Shown here: positions 6,418 to 7,762 of the stretch, piece after piece | Layout of the letters: each line of letters opens with the position of its first letter | How positions within the stretch are numbered: the stretch's first letter is position 1 | DNA from: Acidimicrobiia bacterium | GTDB taxonomy: Bacteria; Actinomycetota; Acidimicrobiia; Acidimicrobiales; Bin134 | DNA length: 7,762 bases | Assembly: GCA_009843565.1 (NCBI GenBank) | Contig: VYDF01000251.1 | Span: forward strand, 1-7,762 | Reading direction: 5' to 3' | Position numbers and translations under genes: made by a program | Notes under the pieces: model-generated | What the model was told of the DNA's origin: nothing | What the model saw: the letters and a program-made list of their open reading frames with translations, nothing else | Database searches by the model: none

Positions 6418-7762
6418 TCAGGTGATCTCGATGTCGTCCCAGTCGACCTCGGTGCAGAGGCGGTGGTACTCGGGGCCGTACCAGGGGGAGCTCATCTGGA
6501 GCCGATTGTGGGTGGCGTTGACGTAGTAGTTGTTGTCGGGCGATCCCATGTCGTGCATGAGCAGGAGCTTGGAGGCCTCCTTGTCCAGCGCCTCGTTGTA
6601 GCGCTCGTGGGCCTCCAACTTGACCTCGACGCTGGATTTCCCCTCTTCGAGCATCCGCACGATCAGCTGGGCGGCGTATCCCGACCACACCTGGTACCAG
6701 ATGGGCAACCCGGTGCCGCCTGACAGGGGCTGGGAGTTGGGGCCGTAGAGCATGAACATGTTGGGGAAGTGCGGCACCATCATGCTGATGTAGGCCCGGG
6801 GGCCGTCCTTCGACCAGAAGTCGTGCACGTTGAGCCCATCACGACCGATGTAGTCGGCCGGCCACAGGAATTGGACGATCTCGAAACCGATGGCGGTGAT
6901 GACAGTGTCCACCTCGTGGAGGGTTCCGTCTTCCGTCACAATGCCATCGGGCGTGAATCGGTCGATGGAGTCGGTGATCAGCTCTACGTTGTCGCGGGTG
7001 AGGGCCCGATACCAGCCGTTGTCCACCACGGGCCGACGAGAGAAGGGCGCGTAGTCGGGGATCAACCGATCGACGAGGTCCGAGTCGTTGTCGGTCTGCT
7101 CATGTATGTAGTTGGTGAGGAAGGACCGAAGCTGGTCGTTCACCTCGTTCCAGTAGCCGCCGTTGGCCTGCCATTCCTCGTCGGGAATCAACTGGTCGTG
7201 GGTTTTGAACAACGCGGCGATGGCCATGTAGCGCCACCAGTTCCAATAGCCCGGGAAGTTGTCCAGCAGCCACCGCACTTCCGGCTCGATGGGCTGGCCG
7301 TACTTGGGCCGGGGGCTTATCCACTGCTTGGAGCGCTGGAATACGTATACCTGCTCGGCTTCCTCGGCGATGGGGGAGAGGAGCTGCACACCGGTTGAGC
7401 CGTTGCCGATGACGGCAATCCGCCGGTCCTTGTAGTCGTAGTCCTCCGGCCATTGCGAGGGATGGATGACCGGTCCGGGAAAGTCCTCCAGGCCTTCGAA
7501 GTTGGGAGTTCTTTGGTTGGCGAAGGCGCCGACCGCGTTGATCACCACGTTGGCCTCAATGGTCTCGATACCGTCGGGGGTGTCGGCCTCGAGAACCCAG
7601 ACGTCGCGGTCCTCGTCGAAGGTGGCCCGCTTCAGGTCGTGATCGAACCGGGTGTTGTCGTACATCCCGTACTTGCGGGAGATGTGGAGCAGGAACTCCC
7701 GAACGAATTGACCCTTCCCGAAGTACTCAGGCCACGGGTAGTTCTTCTCGAAAGCGAACTCG
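6418..7762 (-). CDS. Flavin-containing Baeyer-Villiger-type monooxygenase (N-terminus outside window)
   Basis: The frame is open from the right edge to a TGA at 6418-6420, giving 447 residues of an enzyme that usually has about 500-600. The N-terminal FAD-binding Rossmann motif lies outside the window. These FAD- and NADPH-dependent enzymes insert one oxygen from O2 next to a carbonyl, turning ketones into esters or lactones. The fingerprint FxGxxxHxxxW[PD] is matched exactly by FPGPVIHPSQWP (visible residues 94-105, bases 7447-7482). The NADPH-binding Rossmann loop VIGNGSTG follows, and DTVITAIGF (about 285-293) matches the family's late ATG-type motif. The first visible residues, EFAFEKNYPWPEYF, match the region about 90 residues into typical homologs. 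An internal ATG at 7665 is not the start, since homologous sequence continues upstream of it. The gene converges on tpiA and is therefore transcribed separately from the other blocks. Substrate unknown; a general flavin-dependent ketone monooxygenase is the safest name. Confidence 0.9.
   Translation of the reverse strand, partial: EFAFEKNYPWPEYFGKGQFVREFLLHISRKYGMYDNTRFDHDLKRATFDEDRDVWVLEADTPDGIETIEANVVINAVGAFANQRTPNFEGLEDFPGPVIHPSQWPEDYDYKDRRIAVIGNGSTGVQLLSPIAEEAEQVYVFQRSKQWISPRPKYGQPIEPEVRWLLDNFPGYWNWWRYMAIAALFKTHDQLIPDEEWQANGGYWNEVNDQLRSFLTNYIHEQTDNDSDLVDRLIPDYAPFSRRPVVDNGWYRALTRDNVELITDSIDRFTPDGIVTEDGTLHEVDTVITAIGFEIVQFLWPADYIGRDGLNVHDFWSKDGPRAYISMMVPHFPNMFMLYGPNSQPLSGGTGLPIWYQVWSGYAAQLIVRMLEEGKSSVEVKLEAHERYNEALDKEASKLLLMHDMGSPDNNYYVNATHNRLQMSSPWYGPEYHRLCTEVDWDDIEIT

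Noticed and set aside
7663..7665. ATG as the start of the monooxygenase
   Set aside because: The frame stays open upstream to the window edge with sequence typical of this family (EFAFEKNYPWPEYF), so this is an internal methionine.

Overview
The window looks like chromosomal DNA from a high-GC bacterium, most likely an actinobacterium. The evidence is GC-rich codon third positions, GTG starts, genes without a visible Shine-Dalgarno site, and an actinobacterial-style GAPDH with the ADP/coenzyme-loop motif DGPHSDLRRARAAA. A short-form phosphoglycerate kinase makes me lean towards Acidimicrobiia or relatives, but that placement is an inference. The window is densely coding: six genes, two of them cut by the window edges, and no gene-free stretch longer than about 35 bases. 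I see no tRNA, rRNA, CRISPR array, insertion sequence or prophage.

Left block (minus strand, 3457 down to 1): an acyl-CoA synthetase of the CaiC-like AMP-forming class, then a TIM-barrel amidohydrolase (COG3618 / Amidohydro_2 type), then a second AMP-forming acyl-CoA synthetase that runs off the left edge. The gaps are 35 and 34 bases, so the three are probably one operon for activating and processing a carboxylic acid or lactone-type substrate.

Centre block (plus strand, 3484 to 6402): gap-pgk-tpiA, the lower-glycolysis trio, tightly packed. There are 8 bases between gap and pgk and an 8-base overlap between pgk and tpiA, with a strong Shine-Dalgarno site inside the pgk end. In many actinobacteria these genes sit between whiA and secG. 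Here they are flanked instead by a divergent acyl-CoA synthetase and a convergent monooxygenase.

Right block (minus strand, 7762 down to 6418): a flavin monooxygenase carrying a full Baeyer-Villiger fingerprint. Its N-terminus lies outside the window. It converges on tpiA with 15 bases between the stop codons.

The left and right blocks together suggest cyclic-ketone or similar ring catabolism: a Baeyer-Villiger enzyme makes a lactone, a lactonase-related amidohydrolase opens it, and CoA ligases activate the acid. This link is a hypothesis only. The most notable DNA-level signal is the 26-base divergent gap between the synthetase operon and gap, where one short segment (3465-3472) reads as a -10 hexamer on both strands.
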